Source: Baylisascaris procyonis (Eukaryota; Nematoda; Chromadorea; Rhabditida; Ascarididae). From it: a stretch of 64,000 nucleotides of DNA. Each line of letters begins with the position of its first letter. The stretch's first letter is position 1. Positions 24,120 to 36,600 of this stretch are shown here, piece by piece. The stretch lies in contig JAZARR010000231.1 of the NCBI GenBank assembly GCA_037389465.1, positions 2,728,001 through 2,792,000 on the forward strand, given 5' to 3'. Made by a program: the position numbers and the translations under genes. The notes beneath the pieces were generated by a model. That model worked only from the letters and a program-made list of their open reading frames with translations, ran no database searches and was not told where the DNA came from.

Positions 24120-27100
24120 GACACACTAATGCAATCAGAGCTGAATGTTAGCTGTTTAGTATTTCTTTGTCTATGTGGCGATGAATTTTGATAGTTCAGT
24201 AGAGCATTTGATAGTTCAGCATTTATATTATTGAAATTTTGAATAATCTTTCAATCGCAGGTGAAAAATTCCAATCCACAGTAGTAATTAGCCAAAATAT
24301 TCCTTTCAAATGGTTTACGATTAAATTGAGCAGGTGCAAGTATTTCAACGATCGTTTCATTATTATTCACTTATGAATGCGCTGCTCCGACAGGTGAAAT
24401 GAGTTTTTCTGTCGCTCGAACACGTATGAAAGTGATAAACATACAAAACGTTTTTTATTTTTCCTAAATGAACTCATATCGATGCGCAAAAATAAGACGA
24501 TGAAATGAACAATAGAAAATTCAAGAAATTGTGATATAGGGGAGTGCTTCATGGATAATTCGTTTATAAATGGCATCCGAATGATATATATCCCTTTCTT
24601 AGCGTTAATATTTGAAGTGTTGTTTTAGAGCATTTCACTTTCTAAATTTTCTTCTATCATGTATCATTTAACGTTTTCGTTCTTGTGTAAAGAAAATTGA
24701 TTTTTAAATCATTACTAGCAAGTAAAAAATTATTTAAATTGCTTACCTCATCTGATTCGTTGGTGGGTGTCTATTGATAAAATCGGCCTTAAAAATAGCT
24801 CAGCTACGTATACGTACCAATTGAAAAATTCACACGACCACTTTCACACGAACTCTTGTTCTTTTCTGTGGATCTAATCACGATATAGTTGTTATAAATG
24901 CACAAAGGCATTCTTAAACAATATATCGAAATGAAGTGAACAGTAGTTTGAAAGTTTTAGAAATTATAAGTGGCTGATTTTTCCATTGATTTTTTCATCA
25001 TGCTTCTTATTTCACAAATGATGATTAGGGCACAATAATATATGCATTTCAACATCATCTTTCAAAGCTATTTTGCATGACTCATTTTTGCGGATTTTTC
25101 AAAAATTTAATTCGGCGTTTATGAAAATTTAATGGCCTATGGGTGCATACTCGATCATATAATTTTTATGGAAATGCTATGCGGCTACTGTTTGCTCTCA
25201 TGCAATTTTCAAGTATTTTTCGCTGAATATATTTATGGATTCACAATATTCGTTGGTTTTAATGTTTGGTATTGATCAATCTTTCGCTCTAAACATATGT
25301 TTAATGCTTACGAAATTTTTTTTCGTTGGAAAAATTTTCTTTAGTGATTCATCGAGCATGAAATGATAGCACCTCGACAATAATCATCCAATTTAGCGCT
25401 TATTGTATTTTATTTTTCTTTAACCTCTCTTCTAGCGAGTATTTTCTCCTCTTCCATGATTTTGACAACTTTCAAGTCGTATAGCTTGTTCGACTAAGCA
25501 AGGTGATCCTTCAAAAACATTTCATTAAGTTTACAGTACTAACCAATGCATGAAAATCCAGCAGACGAGCTTGCCTTTCATAGTAATATCTTCGGATGTC
25601 ACACCTATATGTCTATGACATGTTCGTTTTTAACTTCCGCTTAGACCCAATTTTTAATCGCGAGGTGGCCACGTGATTTTGATAGATCACGCACGAAGTC
25701 CGTATCTCTTGTACTATAATAGTTGCGGCGAATAATTTGATAAGCTAATCTTTCGAAGAACTTTATTGAAGATTAATTAAGAAACTCCTTACTATAGACT
25801 TTAAAAGAATATAATCTCTAATTATTCATGTTTTGAATAAATTTTTGCAATTATTTTTACCCTAAAAAGTTTTATAACACTTGTGAAGTTTGCATTCTAA
25901 GTATATTTTTGAGAAATCTTAATAAATTCATCATCGTTTCAAAGTGGAAACCGAAATGTTGACATGCTAGTTGCTTCGAATGAATTGAAATTTCCGTTTA
26001 TTTTTCAATATTCTAATTTCAAGCAATAAATAGTCATACTCTATACGAGTGTCATCTCATGCATAATTGATTGTCAAAGTAATCTGGTTTGAAATCTTCT
26101 CACATCGTCAATATTTGATACGTTTCCTTGCAAATATCTGCTCAGCAGATAATCTAACAGGTGATTTCATATGATCTTCATTGTTGTTAATTTCAAAGTC
26201 TGCCATCATCACTTTTGTCGGCGATATTCACCATCGGTGAATATCTATGAGAAATATGTCGCAGTGGAATGATTTTCACGTGATTTTCGTCTAGCGGGTG
26301 AACATTCTAACGAAGGAGAGAACCGAAATGGACGTAAAAATCAGAAAAGCGATTTGGCAAAAATTAGACGTCTTTGGAAGCATTCAGCGGAAAGGTGTCC
26401 GTAAGAAAAAAGTCGAGGAATTACTCTGCTTTTTCGGTTTCTGGGAGAGATTATATCAGATATCAGTGCGCCTGAAAGAAATTTATTAAGAAAATTAGTA
26501 AATAAGCTTAGCTTATGCGCTGATCTTATTTATTTCCTTCTATGGGTCTCGCTCACCTTTGTAGGAAAAAAAAAATTAAATACACTGCTTGGGAACTTTT
26601 CTTCAGATCAAGCGATGTAAATTCTATTCTGCATCTATGCCGTATTAGAAATTGGCCATCTCTTGATGCAGTCAGCTGCAGTCGATGATTGTAGAAATAA
26701 GGCAATTGACGCTAAGCGATAGTAACATCGCAATCTCTTGCAGCGTTATTGACAGCTTATTTAACCTTATTTTCCCTCTTACCTTTAGTCCTATTCTGTG
26801 TTATTAGATTCAACTTTTCTAATCGAAGAGGTATTTTCCACAAAGAGAATGAAGCACCAAAACTCTTACAGATATTATTGTATTATTAACACGTTTACCT
26901 TTAATGAAACACGCCAACACCGTTGATTAGAGTAACTATGGCTTAATCTGAAGGAGGGAAAGGATTTTGCTGAACGAAAATTTTTAAAAATTTTTTTATG
27001 TTTGGAAAATTTATAGGGCTCTAGAATCAAAAGAAGAAAGATTCTTCTCAAAAATTAATATCTAGAGATAAAACTTATGCATTTAAATTTGAATTTTTGG

Positions 27101-28569
27101 CTAAGGAAAGAGATTTTTTTTTCAAAGCTTTGTCTTTTTCCTTTATTCACTTCTAGATGAGAAACGGTACGCCTATAATGAAAGCAATTTTCATGAATCG
27201 AAAAATCTTCTGCAATAATTAGGAAATATTAAATCTAAAAAAAATATTAAAAATATTAAAAAAGAAAAATATATATTAAAAAAATAAAGCAGTATTTAGC
27301 GTTCGTTGAATAAGTAACGTTTTTTTTTTCTCAAATTGAATTTTGCTCTAGCAGCAGATCGATTATATAAGTTGTCGTACTACCGTTAGAGGGATTGTTC
27401 TACTTTCAATACGAAAGAACATCGAGAGATCAACGGAATTTTATGACTAGGACGCTTTGCAACATTTCATTTTTGACTAACGGCTTTGATATGAATTCTT
27501 TCAATTCATTAACGCTGTTTCTGACTTCAAAACCTTAGCTTTAGGATTATTTTATCTTATAAGCCTTTAGAAATATAGTAGAAAGCGGTAAACTTTATCA
27601 CTAAGTTGCAATGTAAATCCGTTGCTTTTTCACACTTTTATGACACTCTCTGCCAAAGGAATCGAAATGTTCATTAGTCGACGTCTATAGTTTGAACGTT
27701 TTGCCATGCCCTCAGAAGTGTTCCCGCTCTAGTAATATCTCTAGTAATATTATATAAACATTTGGCGAGAAAAGAATGTTCTTTTAATGTGCATCGATTG
27801 GTTGCTGCATAGGCTGTCTTCAATGCTCTGCGTCGTCTTTTTCTTTTTTTATTCATATTATTTTATTATTTTTTAGCTTCAATTTTGCTACCTTTATTAT
27901 CAAAGAAAACATCAGCTTTTTGAAAATTATTCTGAGCTTGCAAAATAAAGAGCGTTCACTTCAGTAGGTAAGTAAAGTTATCAAAATTTGAATTATTTCA
28001 CATGTAAAAGAGTCTAAATCATTTCATAAAAGATTCTCTTTCACAGCGATTAAATATTATCTCTTCTCAATTCTGCAATTGATCATTCATGGAATAAGTC
28101 GTCTAAACATCTCTCTTCTATTCTTGGGTAAAAAATTTCCTCAAATACTTGAAAAATGTACTACAAATCGCCATATACTAGTAAAAAAACTCTACAATTT
28201 TGAGAAATTAAAAATACGATCAATAATAAATGTAACAATTATATAAGCTATCTAAATAATAGATTCAAGTAATATTAACACATCGATATTCTTTATGAAA
28301 TGAAATTTGCAACGATTTATTCAGTAGCAAGCAAATATTTATTACACAGCGTAGTCATGACAAACGTAGAGCGAGAATCATACGAGACGATTGTAGTCAG
28401 TCGGCTGACAATCTATATGCGACGGGCATCGTCGTGTCATCGTTGCATCCATCTTATGAGCATCGCTCACCATCATATTATTCCCATTCAATCATCATCA
28501 CTTTACAAAAATCGAATTCTTGATCACTTTTGTTTGTTGGAAATATTGTGTGATGTGCGAGAGATTGTT
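24120..28569. other. Intergenic AT-rich DNA, no supported gene
   Basis: AT-rich with homopolymer tracts; nothing recognised as coding or RNA. Confidence 0.5.
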
Positions 28570-28572
28570 GTG

Positions 28573-28653
28573 CCGGCTGGCTGGTTGGATGGTTGGTTGA
28601 TTCGTTGGTTGGCTGGTTGGTTGGTTCGTCGGTTAGTTGGTTGGGTGGTTGGC
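28573..28653. repeat. Degenerate TTGG-type tetranucleotide repeat
   Basis: Interrupted run of TTGG/CTGG units. It makes a Trp-, Leu- and Gly-rich reading frame that should not be taken for a gene. Confidence 0.85.
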
Positions 28654-28767
28654 GCTGTTCCGCTCATCATTGCTAAAACTTTTGCAAATGTCTAATCAGC
28701 GAATTCATCTTGTCTAAGTGGACTAATACTCATTACACTCCTTTATAATTTATGATCGTTCACTAAT

Positions 28768-28769
<2 letters not shown>

Positions 28770-28811
<42 letters not shown>
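28770..28811. repeat. (TA)n microsatellite
   Basis: About twenty uninterrupted TA dinucleotides, directly followed by a TTTA array. Confidence 0.95.
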
Positions 28812-28812
<1 letters not shown>

Positions 28813-28813
<1 letters not shown>

Positions 28814-28815
28814 AT

Positions 28816-28850
<35 letters not shown>

Positions 28851-28876
28851 TTTGTTTGTTTATTTATTTATTTATT
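28813..28876. repeat. (TTTA)n microsatellite
   Basis: TTTA array with two TTTG interruptions, adjoining the TA run to make a compound microsatellite of about 105 bp. Confidence 0.95.
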
Positions 28877-28879
28877 CGT

Positions 28880-30552
28880 GTGAATATTTGCTTAACACTT
28901 AATAATCAAAATATTCTATTCGAGATGAGATCGAGAGAGAAGATTGCGAGCACAATGAAACTTGAAACTTTATTTTCAATTGTAATATTGTTGACGTGAA
29001 TAGAGGAGCGATGAGAAAATTATTGTTTATTAATGTAAAATATTTCTGCAATTTCTTTCGCTGCATCAATTACGTAATTCCTCTTTAATTTGCAGTAGTG
29101 AATATTAATTAAACAGCAATGATCTAAGTACGTTTCTTTGCAATAATTTTTTTTTTTTACAAATTTGCAATATTAGTAAACATCTCTCATTTTCTCTTAT
29201 TATTATTATAATTAAAGTGTATCTTGTTAGGTGGCTAAAATTAAATATTAACTTGTCTATCATTCGTTTTTCAATTGTATTAATTTATGAAAATGAAGAA
29301 GAAGTGAATCTCTTTGTATTCTATTTGTTGAAATGAGATATTAGTTAATCGCTATGCAATTAACAAACAAACGCCCATCTGTTTTACCCATTGGAAATTA
29401 TTGTGAACATTTTAAGTATGAAATTGGCTACCGTTAGGTCAATTTCCCTATTATTATGCCTCTTTATTTTGGTGTAATATTTATTATTTCTATCGTATCA
29501 GATGTCACATTTTTTGAGCTCTTTTTTTCAGTTTGTATTTGCTATTATCTTATTGGCAACATCAATGCATTTATTTATATACGTTAAGAAGTTTCAACTG
29601 CAGTAGCATTCAGTTTAGAGTCATATTCGATGGAATTTCTGTCAATTGGCTTCTTTCGACTTTCATGTCGATAATCCATCAAAAATGCTGAAAAATTGCG
29701 CAAATTTTGCAGTCAATCGAATAAAACTTCGCAATGAAAACGAATCCTTTATTTTTCATGGGTGGTCCAATTAATTGAAATAAAATATTGATGCATTATT
29801 CTCTATGTTTCATTATTTTTCTTATTATTCCATTTTTTTTTCAAGTCATCAGACCAGTTTGTATCATTTCAATCTCTTTGACATGCTTTTCCACTTCCCT
29901 TGAATGTTTTTTTTAAAATTAACATTCAATAAAAGTTGAATAGATTTTTCTCATTTCAGTTGATTAGTTGCAAAATATTTTATCAGTAATTTTTCTTTTA
30001 CATTTCAAAACTATTACTCCACCTATCTTTCTTTCGTTCTTCTTTTTTGAAAAACAAAAATTCGCAAATTTTTTCAGTAAATATTTTCGCCTACGAATAT
30101 TTTATAAAAATAAATATTTTCAATATGTAAATATTTTCGCTTTCACTTTATGCAAATATTTTTTGAAATTTTTTATGCAAATAATATCCCACATATATTT
30201 CTATTGAATATAAAGATAGTTAATTCCTTTCAAATGTTTTTTTTTTTATTTTTTTCTTGCCGAATATCTCAAATAATCTAGAAAAGTATAATTTATTTTA
30301 TTTCATAGGAGCAAACATTTTACAATCATTTTATTCATCTAATATTCTATCTTGTAATTTTTATAATAACGCAAAACGGTTGCTATTTTAACGATTAATT
30401 TGCGATAATTTTAACATATATATATATAAAAAAGAAAATCGGTTCCACTTTATTTGTCATTGCTCTTAAGGAATGGCAAATAGAGCATTAATGATTACTA
30501 ATAAATCAGTTTGCTATCAATCAATTTGACTTTCAATATTATCCTATTGCAG
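28880..30552. other. Upstream region of the SLC4 gene
   Basis: AT-rich DNA ending in a good acceptor (CTATTGCAG) at 30552. It must be either an intron of the SLC4 gene or the outron before a spliced-leader site. No upstream coding exon could be identified. Confidence 0.45.
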
Positions 30553-30687
30553 GCCTTAAAGGTGAATCGGGTAAAATGCCGTTACGGGGAAGTCATGGTG
30601 GGCCCGATTTTAGAGGCAGCCAATCGAGCATTCGAAGGCGGAAGAGTATCACCGAAGTGTATCCAAAACCTTCTGTCTTCGGCGGGC
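30553..30687 (+). CDS. SLC4 exon 1 (first identified)
   Basis: Frame set by the join to exon 2 reads [32 protein letters not shown] and YPKPSVFGG. The basic RRRKS motif could be a phosphorylation site. The acceptor is TTGCAG at 30547-30552; the donor is GTTAGT at 30688. An in-frame ATG at 30576 lies 23 bases after the acceptor and could be the real start if a spliced leader joins here; otherwise another coding exon precedes. No family match is visible in this exon alone, so confidence is lower. Confidence 0.68.
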
Positions 30688-33600
30688 GTTAGTTTCTAAA
30701 TGTTATAATAATGTCTCAAATTTAAAAAGAATTTTCACCTAAAATTATTGAAGAATGCAATATTGAATGATGGTTGGAATTGTTTTGAATTGACAATCTT
30801 TAGCGCGTTCGTTGTGCTATCAAAAATTGAAAAAATTTAGGTATCGCAAGCTAAAATATCAAATAAATCAAAATTTCATAATTTTGAGAGAGCATTAGAA
30901 GAGAAGATTTGAAAAATTCACTCTGAATTTAAACCCATTGGAGACCTCTGAGAAGTAGAAACCAAAAAGGAAGAATATAAACAGATCATCATCTTATTTT
31001 TTTCTTTATAAGATCATCTTTTTTTTTTTTCGAAATAGTATTTGCAAAAAAAAACAAAGGAAAATAATTGAGTGCGGTGAGCTGAGATCAGCGAACGAGC
31101 TTATCAATGCTATTTTAATTGTGAGATGAGCGAAAAGCTTAACGGCAGCTAACTGTGTTGTGCTTGTATGGGTTTTTCTTTGAGAAAGCGTGACTATGTC
31201 GACGTTGCGTCTGTGCGCATTTATAATTGTGTCTATCTGCTCGCCTAGTGGTTTCAACTCGTAGATCACTTACGATAGAGTCAAAAATTTTTTCGGCTTT
31301 CTATAAATCTTAGAATGACCTTTTACGATAATCAGTATGCTAAACTATCAACTTCAAAAGAGTTATAGGCATTTAAAGGATGAGTCCGAGTGAATTTTGT
31401 ACCAGTCGGCCTTTCATTCATGCCAGCCCGATGGCTGGGCAAAGCAAATATTTTCTAGAAAATTTGCGCAACTTTAAATAGAAGATTAAGTCGAAAGTTT
31501 CAACCACTTACTATATGAAGGCATGGTCATCCATACTGTAATTTACGAAACTCTTGGTCAAGGATTTTGGTCAAGGATTTAAGGATTTAAACATTGATTT
31601 AAAATCGCGCATCTTTTAGCTCTCGTCTGACATACCTTTGCATTTGTTATGCGCTTTTGCCAATTGATTCATAAAAATGCAATGCGTCAATGTTGTGTCT
31701 ATGCGGTATGCACGCGTGTGTTGATCCGTTCACCCGGTTTCTTCAACTCGAAACTTATAGAAGCTAGTGATGTGAAATTCGGTTAGTGTAATGTGCATCA
31801 TACGAATGACCCTTTTGTGGCATATTTGGCGCTGATCCATCGAATTTCAAAATGTGCTACAGATATTTTAATACGCTAGAAAATTTGATTATCATTTACC
31901 TAATCCGTTTATGCTGGTCCATTTTTCATTTACACCTTCAGCACCTGAAAATAAGCTTGCATAAGGGCCACATCAACTAAAATATTAGGCCAATATTTCA
32001 TAGGCCTCAAATAAATAGCCAATAGTTAAGTGTATGCATATAGCCATGCCTTTTGCATTCGCTTAAAACTGACTGCGCCCTTAGCCTATCATCAAAATAT
32101 TTATTTAAAAGTACGTGAAAGTTACTAAATTAGAAATCTGAGCAAGATAATTGACTAATTTTTACTAAATTGAAAACCTCAGAGAAATAAATAACTAATT
32201 TACTTTATATTAGTATTATTTCATTGATAATCACCAACTATCCACTCTTCCTTATGAAATAAAATCGTTGCAGAAGATTTACTACTGGATCCACTTTATG
32301 CGACGCAAACACTTCAAGTAGGAAATCATCCTGAGAGTAAGCATTTTTAAAATATTTCAATAATTCCCGGTAATCTAGTTGAACGAAATGTCTGAGAAAT
32401 TTATTCATTCATTGGAATAGGCGAATCAAAGAGTAAAAAAAATTTTTTTGAAGTAAAAAAAGAGTAATATCTGAAGTAAATTTGAAGGAAAATTCACTAA
32501 CTTCAACGCATGAAAATGAAATTTTCCAACCTTATGAAATAGTTTTTTTTGCGCATTATATATTTAAAGCAATAATACAACTATACTTCATAGCTACATT
32601 TCATACAATTGCTGCATATATTTTGGAATATTATAAAATTGGCACAGAAATTTTTAGTGAAACTGATATATAACTAAGCATATTTCAGCTCTCTTCCGCA
32701 TTGGATCACTTTTTTTTTCTTTGAAATAATAATGGTTTCTCAAATATAAAATTCAATGATAGCACATGATAGTTTTACGCGCATGTGCTTTAAGAAATTT
32801 TTCCTTCACAATGACGTCAGATGCATCTCTCGAAAATGACGTCATCTCTTAAAACTATTGTAATCATGCGTTTTCCTCAACCATAAAATTTCTATCATTC
32901 CTGTAGTAATCGATGCTACTACTTGATATATACGATTACTCAAATATTGATTAATAAAAAATCAATGCGAATGAAACTTCTTCTATAAAGAGATCTTATC
33001 ATGTATTGCGCATTTATCCTTCATCTATATATACTACAGCAAATAAAAATCACTTCAAGTGAATTGCAAAGAAAAGATAGGAAAACATAAACTATGCCTT
33101 GAAAAAAATTTGGAAGATGCTCTAAATTTAGGAAAACTTTCTAAGCCACAGCGCAGAGTTCTTCTTTTCTAACGTCATCTCATTGAGCATTTTCCAAAGA
33201 AAGATTAAAATTTATGGACAAGTAGTGGAAATGAAATCGAGAGGTATTGAAGCACACAATAATTTGAAGTATTGATTTACTTATAGGCCCAATTCATAAC
33301 GTGCGTCAAGTACTGGAAGCACATCCAGAATGCAATCCGCTTCTCTATACGGAGATGCTCGAAATGGATACCTCGGATGACGATGAAGATTTGCATTGGA
33401 AACAAGTCTCGAGGTTAGAGGGCGTTCTCAATAGCTTAGGCTATCATTGAAATTGACAGTTAATTATATTGGTGATTATATTTAGTACTCGTAAATTGAA
33501 ACTTCATTGAGAGTCGAATATCTGAAAAATATATTTAGTACTCGTAAATTGAAACTTCATTGAGAGTCGAATATCTGAAAAACTATGCACAATTTTACTA

Positions 33601-36600
33601 TAATTAAATTTGAGGATAAATTCTGTAGTGAAGATTTTTGCTGAAGACTTGGACAGCAATATACAACATGACTTTATGATTAGCGTTCAAGGACTCTTTA
33701 GCGTTGTTCTTTTGCTTTATAATCAGTGAAATATTCGAAATTACTCCACGTTGCTATATAAGACTTGAACCGAGTAATAAAGGCACTCTTTCATGTGGTT
33801 AAATTGCTGATCAGATGATCTACCCAGTAGCGGTTTGGTTGCTATCGATTTGCTGACGATGAATTTTTTTTTTCAGTTTACGTTAGTGTAGAATGAGGTT
33901 CGAAATCCGCACAAATATTACATTGTCGTAATGTTTTGCGAATATCTAATAGAGAGGAATACAATAGAATATTTAATTGAGTTAACAACAAACAATAAAA
34001 TATTCGTCTAAGTTATAGCTTTGTGAACGTTTTGCTAGTTCTTGATCTTTATGCTCATATAATTTTATGTTTTTTCTACCTCGAGACGTTATAATATATT
34101 AATTAATTAATTAATTAATTAATTAATTAATTAATTAGTTAACAGATAAATGAGTAATGAACGAATATATATAACTAATTAATTAATTAATTAATCAATT
34201 AAACAAATATTGCTTTCATGTTTTAATTGATTTGACCGTTCAAAAAAATATTCTAAAAAATATCTGAAAATCTGATCAGCTCTTTGCAAATAATGGAAAC
34301 TCATTAGAATTTCATTAATCAATTTATTTACTGAAATAGCAGATAGTCGTGGTTGCTTACAATACATCCACGAAAAATTCATAATCCTAATTCAAATGAT
34401 TTTCGAGCTGAAGCAATGAGAGGTAGAAACGAATACATACAAAAAAAGCACTATCATGATGCTTCCATAATATTGCTTGAAAAATGCTGACTTACTAACG
34501 TATTGCTTATAAGTACATAAGAGATGACACTCAAATAGTACAGTTTTGCTCGTTAGTTCATAACGGCAACACGATGTGGATCGCCAGAATAGCAGAAATT
34601 TATTTGTTTCGTTGAAGGTATATCCAAATGTGATGTATAATTATCGAACATCGCCTCTCATTTGTTAAATTCTTAAAGCTCACTAATTATGAATGTGCGA
34701 TTTTATTGCTTTGAATTATTGCTTTCAGCAAATGAATTAGGCAAAATATCACTGATGAGATGCTCAATAGAACATCATTGACAACACCTCCGCAAATTTT
34801 GTTGATTCACCTTGATGCTCAAACTTTTTCTGATCTTACTAGTTAACTCTCAACAAAAATAATATTTCATTTATTAGCAATACACCTGTGTATGTATGAT
34901 AATGATAACAATTACCTAAATATATGTAATGTAATTTAAAATATTAGAGTCAGAAATGTTGTGCTTCAAGCATAGTTGCAATTTCGTTGATAGTCACTTT
35001 TACTTGCAGGTGGATAAAATACGAGCAATCGGTTGAAGGTGATGGAACGAGATTTTCAAAGCCACATATTACGTTGCTATCGGTACTTGGTCTATTGCAG
35101 TTGAAAAATTGTCTACGCAAAGGAGTTATCATTTTGGATGCCGAATTGAGCACTTTCAAAGAAATATCAGGTGGATTTAATTAATTTAGACTGATGAATA
35201 TTTGATTATTGCATTAGCTTAATTTAAATTGCTACAACAAAATATACTACATTCAAAACTTGTAAGTCAATGTTTTATTGACATGAATATATCGTTGTTT
35301 CTTCCTCAGGAATCTTTTAAAAAAATAATCTATACTACCTAAACAGTAAATTAACATTCGGTTCATAGGAATGTATTATACAAAACGCAACTGAAATATC
35401 AGTATAATTTTTTTTTTGTTTGAATAGCCTAATTTGGATATTAATGTGATTTCATTTGTAATCCCTTATTTAAACTTACTTCAAAGTAAGTTTCGAATAC
35501 AATAGTTCATCAACGATTGCTATCCATTTAGCAAAAAAGTGAATATTTCAAATTTACTGCACTTAAAGCATCGATTAAACATTTAACACATTACATATCA
35601 AACATCATTTACAAGAAAAACCAACGAATAGTATTTATTGCAATAATATAATTTGATCAAAAACTTATTCGAAATGAACACATTTCAATCTCAACGATAA
35701 ATCCAAGTGTTCCATTTTTTAGGAAATCAATTGTGAAAATTTAGCGATGTTCATGAGGCGATGTTTTTAAAGCGAAATGTTGCAGAGATGCTATGTGCGG
35801 CGTGGGTGGAGCGAGGGCATATCAATGAGGAGAATTCATTGGTCATCAAAGATATCCTCAACGCGACCAAACTGCATTTGATTGGCAAACGACTACGACC
35901 TGCCGGCGAACAGAAAAGGGGTACGGTGCGCTCATTGAGTGCACCATTGAAGTCAATACGTGCTTTTCATCTATTATTTCTTATATACACGTCCATATAA
36001 AATGAAAAATATGAATCTTTTCTAGTCTCTCATATAAAAATATTAAGAATGATGCTGAAAAAAATTGGAACTGCGAGTTATTTATTTATTCAGTTTATAA
36101 TAAATAATGTTACGTAGTGCATCATGAAATGATTAGATGAGCATGTGATTCACGTTTTTCGCGCCCAGTCATTGCTCCCAGCCTTCAGGCGATTTTCGGC
36201 GATTTGCCCTTATGGTGATTTGCCTTGTGGGGAATTGCTGTAAGGTCAAATCGGCCTTTTGCCGATTCCCAACCTTCTGATGATTTTCACCGAATGCCTT
36301 GTTATTTGTCGATATGTAACTGCCTCGTTCGGCCTTCTGCGTTATAGCTCTTCTGATTTTTTCCTTGTTTCATATGCGAATTTCATCCCCTTTTTCAATT
36401 CTGCTTTGCTGCTTTTCAATTCATTTTTTTTCAATTCTGCATTACGTATTCTCAGATTTCAAAAATCTCTGCAACAAAAGCGATTGCAATTGCTTTCAGC
36501 AAGATTGCAACGAACATTTTTGAATTTTCGCAGGAATTTTGCTTTTTACCGAAAGAACATAAATTTTATTCGGTACCATTTTACTTATGATTTTACATTT

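Noticed and set aside
28300..28695. 131-codon open frame on the + strand
   Set aside because: Its C-terminal half is a TTGG-type tetranucleotide repeat read as Trp/Leu/Gly, and the rest matches no family.
35727..35785. Longer SLC4 exon 5 beginning at the upstream TTTTAG or ATTTAG acceptor
   Set aside because: The first gives an in-frame stop and the second breaks phase; starting at 35786 restores phase and aligns without a gap to the family.
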